Shown here one piece after another: positions 1-5,729 of a stretch of DNA of 7,782 nucleotides. Source of the stretch: Aphodousia faecalis. Its GTDB lineage: Bacteria; Pseudomonadota; Gammaproteobacteria; Burkholderiales; Burkholderiaceae_F. The first letter of the stretch is position 1. The number at the start of each line of letters is the position of its first letter. The notes under the pieces are model-generated. The model did no database searches and was not told where the DNA came from. It was given only the letters and a program-made list of their open reading frames with translations. The stretch lies in NCBI GenBank assembly GCA_018712705.1, contig DVGM01000005.1, positions 1-7,782 of the forward strand, given 5' to 3'. A program made the translations under genes and the position numbers.

Positions 1-15
1 AGACCTACGCCCCAT
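1..15 (-). CDS. Possible first codons of a gene running off the window (transposase candidate)
   Basis: An ATG on the minus strand at 15-13 opens the frame MGRRS and leaves the window at once. A GAAG sequence about 8 nt upstream could be a weak Shine-Dalgarno. It lies about 155 bp inside the repeat-array terminus at 169, where the first gene of a mobile element would be expected, which is the only reason to suspect a transposase. Five codons cannot identify a protein, and the start itself is uncertain. Confidence 0.2.
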
Positions 16-97
16 CAATTGCACTTCGTTTTTGAATCTGTGTATTGAATTTACAGCACCCTGTAAAGGCACAAGAACCGTCAGGGAATGCTTAATA

Positions 98-169
98 CTG
101 TCACATCCCAATTACGATTAGGACACTAGATTTATCATGTTCTGTGACACTACGAATTATGATATATCA
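98..169 (-). repeat. Multi-repeat mobile-element end, copy 2
   Basis: Three direct repeat units begin near 98, 121 and 144, a 23-bp period. The outermost (144-162) reads GTGACACTACGAATTATGA and is nearly identical to the units at 946 and 971. The two inner units are degenerate: 121-138 lacks about two bases, and 98-117 matches about two thirds of positions. On the minus strand the array ends with 5'-TGATAT at 169-164, the same terminal sequence as the array ending at 996. Arrays of about 20-bp transposase-binding sites behind a TG terminus are known from IS21-type and Tn7-like elements. Assignment to either is inference, since no transposase is visible. The element body should extend leftwards, beyond position 1. 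Confidence 0.6.
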
Positions 170-191
170 GGTGTATCGTCGGGCTCCCAAA

Positions 192-572
192 CTACAGAAG
201 CCCCATTTCCTCCGCTTCTTTGATCTGCTCTTCTGTAAGACGCGCCAACGGATCGAGCTGCTCTGGCAGCCAACGCCGTGCCGATTCCTCGCCCATAGAC
301 CTTCCTGAAGTCTTGAGGCCCGTACCGATTGAAGTTGTCTCGGAGGGATTGGGCGACGTCTCGGTGAACTTCTGCGTCGTTGTTTTCCCACCTGCGCCGG
401 GGCCCGTCGATGCCACTGCTTGAGAGCTCAAGCTTTGCGATGTACTCTGGGGTATATTTTTGGAGGATCCTGTCGTGCTGATCCCGCCAAACCCCCAAGT
501 CGTCCCGAGAAATCGGCGCATCGACCTCGCCTGCTGCTCGTAGTCCTGCGGTGTCATTTCCTTCGCTTTCAT
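192..572 (-). CDS. Hypothetical protein, 126 aa, possibly decayed
   Basis: I do not recognise this protein. The ATG at 572 is preceded by AGGGA about 5 nt upstream and by an AT-rich stretch, which is reasonable start context. The N-terminus (MKAKEMTPQDYEQQARSMRR) and the acidic helical C-terminus (LTEEQIKEAEEMGLL) look like real protein. Residues about 33-90 are an unusual Ser/Thr/Gly/Pro-rich stretch. Over that stretch a neighbouring minus-strand frame, open from 738 to 157, has better codon usage with many C- or G-ending codons and reads as ordinary protein (for example DNFNRYGPQDFRKVYG). Two compensating frameshifts, near 480-520 and near 260-300, would explain this. An alternative call is the 193-codon frame from a GTG at 738 to 157, whose stop lies inside the element end. 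There is no signal peptide or known motif. Confidence 0.4.
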   Translation of the reverse strand: MKAKEMTPQDYEQQARSMRRFLGTTWGFGGISTTGSSKNIPQSTSQSLSSQAVASTGPGAGGKTTTQKFTETSPNPSETTSIGTGLKTSGRSMGEESARRWLPEQLDPLARLTEEQIKEAEEMGLL

Positions 573-807
573 TTTTATCCCTGATAAAGCAAGGTTGTGT
601 TTTTATGGAAAAATTATGAGAGCTTCCAAATACACGGCGAGCAGGCGCATACTCGTTCTGCGCCTCTCGCACATTCTGACCAAGGCTTTGCGTGGCTGGT
701 GCGGAGTAATTCCCGAACGCCAATGCCAGTGACAGCACAACAACCGCCCCAAAGCGATCTGAGGACAGCGGAAACCTTCGCCCCCAGGCTCCATGTTGCG
801 ATGGGCT
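573..807 (-). pseudogene. Remnant frame with a hydrophobic signal-like segment
   Basis: A minus-strand frame follows directly after the stop at 808-810. It reads RRFPLSSDRFGAVVVLSLALA and then an Ala/Gln-rich stretch (QNVREAQNEYAPARRVFG). Basic residues before about 12 hydrophobic residues resemble a signal peptide or membrane anchor. The only in-frame start is GTG at 738, inside the hydrophobic part. An ATG at 794 lies in another frame, so a single frameshift near 780 may have disconnected the natural start. No proper stop occurs before the next ORF, and the sequence turns AT-rich near 615-580. I read it as a broken small gene of unknown function; it could also be chance. Confidence 0.3.
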
Positions 808-885
808 TCAGAACCCGAACGCTTCCTCCATTTCGTCCAACTGTTCCCTCGTCAGGCGAGGATGCCTCGATCGTCCATGGATGCA
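808..885 (-). pseudogene. Isolated 25-codon C-terminal tail, LTREQLDEMEEAFGF-stop
   Basis: The frame is open only from a TAA at 886-888 to a TGA at 808-810 and has no ATG start. It ends in HPRLTREQLDEMEEAFGF. That tail resembles the end of the ORF at 192-572 (ARLTEEQIKEAEEMGLL): both carry L-T-x-E-Q, several acidic residues and a final Gly plus hydrophobic residues. It looks like the 3' end of a gene whose body was lost next to the element end at 900-996. A 25-codon open frame can be chance; the resemblance to the second tail is what makes it worth listing. Confidence 0.3.
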
Positions 886-899
886 TTAAGAATCCGATT

Positions 900-996
900 G
901 TGACAAATGTATTAGCAAGGTTGTGACAGTACGAGTTATAGAAGTGTGTCACTACGAGTTATGAAATTCGGTGACACTACGAGTTAAGAAATATCA
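900..996 (-). repeat. Multi-repeat mobile-element end, copy 1
   Basis: Four direct units begin at 900 (degenerate, GTGACA only), 923, 946 and 971, with spacings of 23, 23 and 25 bp. The best unit is close to GTGACACTACGAGTTATGA. On the minus strand the array starts with 5'-TGATAT at 996-991, then a unit reading AACTCGTAGTGTCAC. Immediately outside 996 the sequence is the interrupted nicotinamidase-like gene, which fixes 996 as an insertion boundary to within a base or two. The orientation matches the copy ending at 169, so the two are the same end of related elements and not a left/right pair. Confidence 0.65.
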
Positions 997-1192
997 ACTG
1001 ACCACCATTTTCCTTAAAGGAGCAATGGTTGAACGGATGCCAATCCTCCGTCACCGCTATTACTTTGTATTTTTCGCCGTACGCAAGAACATAATCAGCA
1101 AGATTTTTTATTTTTTCAGCGGCATCAGGAACTGGCAACGATCCCGAAATAAAATCTATTTGCGGGTCAACGACCAACAACATCCTATTCAT
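977..1192 (-). pseudogene. Nicotinamidase/isochorismatase-like cysteine hydrolase, 3'-truncated by element insertion
   Basis: The N-terminus reads MNRMLLVVDPQIDF, then SGSLPVPDAA, then VTEDWHPFNHCSF and GGQ. These are the hallmark segments of PncA-type nicotinamidases, which deamidate nicotinamide to nicotinate in NAD salvage. The first catalytic Asp (Asp9) and the probable metal ligands Asp50, His52 and His56 are present. After GGQ, where the family normally continues with Trp-Pro and His-Cys, the frame enters the element end and stops 6 codons later. The catalytic Lys and Cys are therefore lost: about 65 of the usual 190-210 codons remain. The missing 3' part is not in the window. The start at 1192 has no good Shine-Dalgarno and sits just past the dipeptidase hairpin, so expression would depend on read-through. 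Isochorismatase-like relatives cannot be excluded. Confidence 0.75.
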
Positions 1193-1208
1193 TTCACTAT
1201 CATCTAAA

Positions 1209-1235
1209 CCGCCCCAAGCTTATGGCTTGAGGCGG
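1209..1235 (-). terminator. Hairpin terminator downstream of the dipeptidase
   Basis: On the minus strand CCGCCTCAAGC, a 5-nt loop CATAA and GCTTGGGGCGG form an 11-bp stem with one U-G wobble. It lies 19 nt after the dipeptidase stop. The following T run is short (TTTAGATG), so termination may be leaky or the hairpin may stabilise the mRNA 3' end. The plus-strand version has a C-A mismatch at the wobble position, which favours a minus-strand role. Confidence 0.65.
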
Positions 1236-1254
1236 CCATCATTACGCTAGTGGA

Positions 1255-3057
1255 CTATTTAACAATCTTCACGGTATCAAACGCTGCGACAGGTTCGCCA
1301 TCGACCTTTGTGAAAAGCACAAGTTCGGTCTTAACATTCTTGAAGGTTGTGGCCACAGCGTCCTTCACAGGAAATGTGATCACCGCATCCTTCAAACCGT
1401 CACCATCGACATCCTTAAAAACGACTTTCAGCGGTTTCGCACGTTGATTGAGCTCATCATTGCCATCAGACCATGCGGATCCGAATTCCGTCACAGACTG
1501 ATCCAATTTCGTTGCATCGAAACCATTTTGAGACAGAAGCACCACATCCACCGTCCCCTTTTCATCAGAAAGACTCAATTGATCTTTCATGATGACGATA
1601 TCCTGACGATTGACCTTTTGCAGAATCTTAGAGGCCGCACCCAATGCTTCGTTGTAATTGAGAACATTGAAGTTATGCATAAATTCAACCGCGCGGTCGG
1701 GATCAATAGCCGCTAACGATTTAGCACGGGCCTCAACCGCACCCAATTCTTCAGCTTTGCGTTCTTCGTAGTCTTCAATATCATCGATCACATCTTCACG
1801 AATATCCGGCATCCAGTCCAAGAACTGTTCTGCAAGCACGAATGTGAAGACATTCTTATCCAATGAGAAGCTCATTTGTTCCGGCGTGGCGTGGAATTGA
1901 GCACGAGTGCCTACCGCCGGGCTCATGAATGACTGAGCGGCCGCCGGTTTTGCCAATGGGAAAGCCGGTACATAAGCCGTTTCGTACGGACGAGCGTTGC
2001 TTCTCCAAGAGACAGTCAAAAGCGGATTCTTTGTGAGTTTAAAGACCACACTGTCATGCGTGTCAATATTGCCGATATCGCGAAGGTCATAGAGATGGAA
2101 TCCCGTCACAGAGCGATCCACTTGATCGGATTGTGCGCGCATGATTTTCTGCACATCCCACGGTGTGACCTTTTCTTTCGGAACAATGGATTGCGGGATT
2201 GCGTTGTGATCTTCAATCATTTCACCGGTCATGATCTTCATGAAGGTCTGCACGCGTTGTTTATTCCAGTCGGCGGCACGGCGACGATCGGGCTGATAGG
2301 CTTCGCGGAAATTGAAGTCAGAGTAATCACCGGCCTTAGCGGGTTTATAGGTTCCCATCTTGATGGCGTGTTCCACCAAATCGGGCGAGGCGATGACGTT
2401 TTCCTTATCGTTCAAATCCACATTGGTCAAAGAGTAAGAATTGGCAAGGAACGCCACTTCGTTATCCTTGACTTTACGGGCCAAATAACGGTGACCGCGC
2501 AAAATCGCCATTTGCCAGGCTTCATTGTGGTCAGCAAAGGTGTACGTACGGCCTTGATGCGTATATCCATACTTTTCAACCAGCTCAATGGCAATTTGGA
2601 CAGCCTCGCGAGCGGTATGGGCGCGCTCTGCGGTGATGCGGCGAATGCCGTAACCCACGCCGCCATTCTTTACCTTCTGATCTTTTTCAATCGTGTCACC
2701 ACAGTTATTGGATGTGATGAGAACGCCCGCTTCATTTAAAAAGCCGTCCGAGAAGCTGTAGCCTTCGGGAGCCAGAGTTTGAGTCCACCAATACCCCAGG
2801 GTCTTAGCAACCTGAGGAATTTTGGCAGCCGTCGGTTCGTATTCGATCAAAGTCCCTTTCTTATGAGTGGCGGCCGGCACCCAATATTGACTCATCAAAA
2901 TACGACGGTCATTGTCTTCATTGTGACCGATGATAATTTCACCGGTTGATGATGCATCTTTACCAACGATGACGGTAAAACAAGCTTGAGCAGACATAGC
3001 AGTCCCCAGCATCACAGCGGCAACAGAAGCCGCCATCAGTGTTTTTCGAATGATCAT
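1255..3057 (-). CDS. Secreted dipeptidase, peptidase family C69 (PepD-like)
   Basis: This is a 600-aa member of the C69 dipeptidases (N-terminal nucleophile hydrolases), which release amino acids from dipeptides. Residues 1-25 form a signal peptide: Arg4-Lys5, a hydrophobic core, then A-Q-A before Cys26. Signal cleavage there would expose Cys26, the expected catalytic nucleophile, in CFTVIVGKDAS. Family segments follow in order: GHNEDND, the NEAGVLIT region, and ADHNEAW. The export signal places it in the periplasm or outside. The region after about residue 430 is an extension beyond the usual 450-500-aa enzymes and holds DVDGDGLKD at about 549-557, a calcium-loop-like motif. I chose ATG 3057, 7 nt after GAGGAG; an in-frame TTG at 3063 overlaps the ribosome-site spacing. 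It follows the RNB gene after 87 bp and ends at a hairpin, and its Shine-Dalgarno may be masked by leader structure. A lipoprotein reading of Cys26 is unlikely because position -3 is Ala. Confidence 0.9.
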   Translation of the reverse strand: MIIRKTLMAASVAAVMLGTAMSAQACFTVIVGKDASSTGEIIIGHNEDNDRRILMSQYWVPAATHKKGTLIEYEPTAAKIPQVAKTLGYWWTQTLAPEGYSFSDGFLNEAGVLITSNNCGDTIEKDQKVKNGGVGYGIRRITAERAHTAREAVQIAIELVEKYGYTHQGRTYTFADHNEAWQMAILRGHRYLARKVKDNEVAFLANSYSLTNVDLNDKENVIASPDLVEHAIKMGTYKPAKAGDYSDFNFREAYQPDRRRAADWNKQRVQTFMKIMTGEMIEDHNAIPQSIVPKEKVTPWDVQKIMRAQSDQVDRSVTGFHLYDLRDIGNIDTHDSVVFKLTKNPLLTVSWRSNARPYETAYVPAFPLAKPAAAQSFMSPAVGTRAQFHATPEQMSFSLDKNVFTFVLAEQFLDWMPDIREDVIDDIEDYEERKAEELGAVEARAKSLAAIDPDRAVEFMHNFNVLNYNEALGAASKILQKVNRQDIVIMKDQLSLSDEKGTVDVVLLSQNGFDATKLDQSVTEFGSAWSDGNDELNQRAKPLKVVFKDVDGDGLKDAVITFPVKDAVATTFKNVKTELVLFTKVDGEPVAAFDTVKIVK

Positions 3058-3061
3058 ATGC

Positions 3062-3132
3062 AAACTCCTCAGTTAGTTGCTAAAGGTTACTGTCAGTTTA
3101 GGACTTTAGCCATTAATCCTCCTGAGGAGTTT
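3062..3132 (-). promoter_or_regulatory. Structured leader masking the dipeptidase Shine-Dalgarno
   Basis: In the minus-strand transcript, AAACTCCTCAG (3132-3122) is perfectly complementary to CTGAGGAGTTT (3072-3062), an 11-bp pairing. The second arm contains GAGGAG, the ribosome site of the dipeptidase ATG at 3057, so pairing would block initiation. Inside, GCTAAAG (3110-3104) can pair with CTTTAGC (3085-3079), giving a second 7-bp stem. A mini-ORF with a strong ribosome site lies between the arms. The complementarity is directly visible; regulation is inferred. It lacks a T run, so it is a poor terminator for the upstream RNB gene. Confidence 0.5.
3093..3113 (-). CDS. Six-codon candidate leader peptide (MAKVLN)
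   Basis: On the minus strand a consensus AGGAGG (3123-3118) stands 4 nt before an ATG at 3113, which opens MAKVLN and stops at TGA 3095-3093. The ribosome site is better than that of any full gene here. The mini-ORF lies inside the inverted repeat that can mask the dipeptidase start, where leader peptides sit in translational attenuators. A ribosome translating it would disturb the inner stem and part of the outer stem. The sequence has no repeated residue to suggest which amino acid or signal is sensed. It may equally be chance, or the remnant of a longer gene. Confidence 0.35.
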   Translation of the reverse strand: MAKVLN

Positions 3133-3144
3133 CACTAATTGCTT

Positions 3145-5112
3145 TTAGGATGGCTCGGAAGAGGCGGAATCGGCTGCGTTTTCAGAACGTTCCGTTTCCT
3201 CGATCGGCTCCTCATCATCGAGCGCTTCTTCATCGGTTTCGTCAAGAACTTCTTTTAACCGAGCCTCCAGGAGCATATCCACATAGTCGACACCCAAAAT
3301 ATCCAATAGGATTTTCTGACCTCTGGGTAACTCCGGCAAGCCCGGCATTCTCTGCATGAAAGGCAAACCTTCGATGCGAATCAGTTCTCCCTTCACGACC
3401 ACCGCCTCGATGGTCTTGAGATTTTCCTGCTCAATCCAACGAAGACTCCAGTAGCGTTCCATCTTGCGTTGGAATTCCGAGTAGGCGCCGTAGGTTAAGG
3501 TGAAGTTGGAAACAATCGTGAATAAATCCGTGTCACTCGGGCGATAACTGGGGGCCCGATCCAAAACAGCGCTGATTAATTGACGCTGATTGACCAAATC
3601 CACGTAACGGCGCAGGGGTGACGTACACCAGGCGTACTGTGCAACCCCCATACCATCGTGAGGTCCGGGCGTGGCGCTCATCTTCACTCGTCCCATACTT
3701 TGGGAACGATAGATACCCGCCACATTGACTTCTTCGAGCCAGCCGCCCCAAGTGGTATTGGCAAAAATCATCAGTTCGCCGACCGCCAAGTCCAGGGGCG
3801 ATCCGCGTTTGCGTGACTTCAGGTGAATCACTGCATCCTCACCTTCACCCTCTAAGTCAAAGCTCCATTCCACACGGCCGAGAATTTCCGGTTTACCGCG
3901 CACCGCTTCACGATCAGCCAAACATTTTTTTGCGAACTTCCAAAGCCAAGTAATTTCTTCAGCAAAGGGATGATTGATCGTTCCGGCAACAAGCTTTTCT
4001 TCCGTAAACTCTTCTTCAATTAAATCGTAACGGATGTTGCTGGCAACTTTAATTCTTTCCAAGTGCGTTTCTGTCGCCGACACTTCAAGTGTTTCTTTAT
4101 CCACCAAGGCATAAAGAGACAAACAGGGAACCGCTCTGCCTTCATCAAGAGAGAATTCCTTGATCCAATCTTCAGGCAGCATAGTTGTCTTGATGCCCGG
4201 CGCATAAACGGTTGACAGACGGCTTCGGGCAACACGATCAATATCGCTGTCGCGCTCAATACCTAAGCCCGGTGCCGCAATATGAATGCCGATGCGAAGT
4301 AAACGGTCATCAACATGCTCGACACTCGTGGCATCATCGATTTCCGTGGTGGATGAGTCGTCAATTGAAAAAGCCTTCACATTGGCAATCGGAAGATCTT
4401 CCCATCCGGCTTCAGTCGGCAAACTCAAATCCGAGGCAAAACCTTTTCCCTTCGGGAAATAAGAAGCATAGAAACTGTCAACATGCCAACGGTAAGGTGA
4501 AGCAATTGCCCCCAAAGATAAAAGTAAACGCAGCGGCGTCATGCGAGACTCGCTTGCGGCATCCGACAACGCTTTCCAGATATTGCTGTTTTTATCAGGA
4601 TTGACCAAAAGGTTGATGGCCTGAGCGGCAATTTCCTTAGGCGCGGTTTTCTCGTCAACCATCTGGCGCACCCAAGCTTTTTTCTGCTCTTCAGCCAAGC
4701 GTTTCTTTTCAAGAGCAGCAAGAGCAGCTTTCAGGATTTCTGCCGGAGCCTTGCGATAATTACCACGCCCTTTTCGATGGAAATAGACGGGATTGCCATG
4801 AAGCGTTAAAAGCGTGGCAATACGTTCAACAACAGACGCAGACTCTCCGAAATAATCTGCCGCCAATGCTTCAAACTTAAACTCACCGTCGGCAGCCACT
4901 TCCCAAAGAAACTGCGGGTCCATTTCGGCGGCCATCTGCTCAGCCTGAGTCATTACCTCAGAGGCTGCGGGCGACTCAAACTCAAAAAAGACGTGACCGC
5001 CCTTTACCTTGGTGCGGCGTCCTGTTAAAAGCTCCACCTGGTAGGCACTGCCGTTTTGCGACAAAACGGTGCCGACCTTAAAGGTGCCGTCTTCTTCAAA
5101 AAAGAGATACAT
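3145..5112 (-). CDS. RNase II/VacB-type RNB-domain exoribonuclease
   Basis: This 655-aa protein belongs to the RNase II family of processive 3'-to-5' exoribonucleases, which degrade single-stranded RNA in the cytoplasm. The N-terminal part (about 1-45) looks like a small beta-barrel RNA-binding domain, followed by a helical region. The RNB domain starts near residue 235 with IDDSSTTEIDDATSV. Asp251, Asp259 and Asp260 align with the metal-binding Asp201, Asp209 and Asp210 of E. coli RNase II; Asp207 is replaced by Glu257. The motif TSPLRRYVDLVNQRQ (from about 497) matches the conserved Arg motif near the active site. A degenerate S1-like region and an acidic tail (about 620-655, rich in D/E/S) close the protein. 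I chose ATG 5112, which overlaps the YhgN stop as TGATG with AGGGG 7 nt upstream; an in-frame TTG at 5115 is less likely. The overlap implies translational coupling. Which RNase II/R subclass it belongs to cannot be settled by eye. Confidence 0.88.
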   Translation of the reverse strand: MYLFFEEDGTFKVGTVLSQNGSAYQVELLTGRRTKVKGGHVFFEFESPAASEVMTQAEQMAAEMDPQFLWEVAADGEFKFEALAADYFGESASVVERIATLLTLHGNPVYFHRKGRGNYRKAPAEILKAALAALEKKRLAEEQKKAWVRQMVDEKTAPKEIAAQAINLLVNPDKNSNIWKALSDAASESRMTPLRLLLSLGAIASPYRWHVDSFYASYFPKGKGFASDLSLPTEAGWEDLPIANVKAFSIDDSSTTEIDDATSVEHVDDRLLRIGIHIAAPGLGIERDSDIDRVARSRLSTVYAPGIKTTMLPEDWIKEFSLDEGRAVPCLSLYALVDKETLEVSATETHLERIKVASNIRYDLIEEEFTEEKLVAGTINHPFAEEITWLWKFAKKCLADREAVRGKPEILGRVEWSFDLEGEGEDAVIHLKSRKRGSPLDLAVGELMIFANTTWGGWLEEVNVAGIYRSQSMGRVKMSATPGPHDGMGVAQYAWCTSPLRRYVDLVNQRQLISAVLDRAPSYRPSDTDLFTIVSNFTLTYGAYSEFQRKMERYWSLRWIEQENLKTIEAVVVKGELIRIEGLPFMQRMPGLPELPRGQKILLDILGVDYVDMLLEARLKEVLDETDEEALDDEEPIEETERSENAADSASSEPS

Positions 5113-5723
5113 CAAAGCGCCCCTTTCAGCGTTGTCTGAATAAATTGGGTAATACCGGTTAAGAACATTTGGACGGCCATTGTAGCCAAAATCAATCCCA
5201 TAAGACGCTCAAAAGCGGCAGTTGTTCTTTCACCCACCAGTTTCTGTACACGTTCGGCAAAAACCAAAATCACTGCACTGATGGCGCAAGTCAAGAAAAC
5301 AACTAAAAGCCACTCGGGCATGCGTGACGGATCGGCACCCACTAAAAGAAGAATCGTGGCCAACGTGGAAGGGCCGGCGATTGCGGGAACTGCCAGCGGA
5401 ACAATAAAAGGTTCTCCTCCGGGAGATTCACCAAACACACCCTCTTTCGATGGAAAAACCATACGGATAGACATCAATAAAACAATAAGACCGCCACCTA
5501 TAGACAGAGCCGCCTGACTCAAACCCAGGGAGTCCAGAAAGGCCTTACCGCCAAAGGCAAAAATGCTGAGAATCACCGCAGCAATCGCGCACTCACGTAT
5601 CACGATACGAGAACGTCTGTGCTCAGGCACTGATTTCAAAGAGGAAATGAAAATCGGAATATTGCCGAGAGGGTCGGCCATTAAAAACATCAGCAATAAA
5701 GCTGAAACAAATGAATGTTCCAT
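5112..5723 (-). CDS. YhgN/MarC family integral membrane protein
   Basis: This 203-aa inner-membrane protein has about six hydrophobic segments. It shows the family signatures MADPLGNIPIF (about 15-25), GGGLIVLLMSIRMVFP (about 76-91), EPFIVPLAVPAIAGPSTLAT (about 104-123) and RLMGLILATMAVQMF near the C-terminus. From memory these resemble E. coli YhgN more closely than MarC itself. The transport role of the family is not established; an early link of MarC to multiple antibiotic resistance did not hold up. The length is normal and complete. ATG 5723 has AAAGG about 11 nt upstream. It starts 6 nt after the hydrolase stop and overlaps the exoribonuclease start by 1 nt, so it sits inside the operon. 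It is not part of the Burkholderiales gene order I remember, so it may be a lineage-specific insertion. Confidence 0.9.
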   Translation of the reverse strand: MEHSFVSALLLMFLMADPLGNIPIFISSLKSVPEHRRSRIVIRECAIAAVILSIFAFGGKAFLDSLGLSQAALSIGGGLIVLLMSIRMVFPSKEGVFGESPGGEPFIVPLAVPAIAGPSTLATILLLVGADPSRMPEWLLVVFLTCAISAVILVFAERVQKLVGERTTAAFERLMGLILATMAVQMFLTGITQFIQTTLKGAL

Positions 5724-5729
5724 CTAGGC

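Larger units (their letters stand above)
170..899. other. Degenerate region between two element ends
   Basis: This 730-bp stretch lies between two same-orientation element ends and has no gene I recognise. Coding-like signal is confined to the minus strand and jumps between frames: a short tail ending at 808, a hydrophobic segment near 700-770, and an ORF from 572 to 192. The stretch near 580-615 is AT-rich and looks intergenic. The long plus-strand frames at 220-423 and 597-926 have no recognisable content and look like antisense shadows. The best description is element-internal or captured DNA in decay. Confidence 0.5.

Noticed and set aside
98..169. CRISPR-like array of about 23-bp-spaced repeats
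   Set aside because: Gaps between the 19-bp units are only about 4-6 bp, there are three or four units, and the inner ones are degenerate. This fits protein-binding sites at an element end, not a CRISPR array.
597..926. 109-codon plus-strand ORF
   Set aside because: No recognisable motif or good ribosome site. It runs antisense to the minus-strand coding-like segments and into the repeat array.
2056..2739. 227-codon plus-strand ORF within the dipeptidase gene
   Set aside because: It lies wholly antisense to a well-supported C69 gene, and its His/Ile/Gly-rich composition is typical of an antisense shadow.
3115..3134. Short hairpin CTCC-TGA-GGAG as terminator of the RNB gene
   Set aside because: The stem is only about 4 bp with no T run. 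The same bases make a perfect 11-bp pairing with 3062-3072, which is the better explanation.
5113..5115. TTG as start of the RNB gene (likewise TTG at 3063 and at 7653 for the dipeptidase and mpl)
   Set aside because: In each case an ATG a few codons downstream fits the family N-terminus or the ribosome-site spacing better, so the ATG was used.
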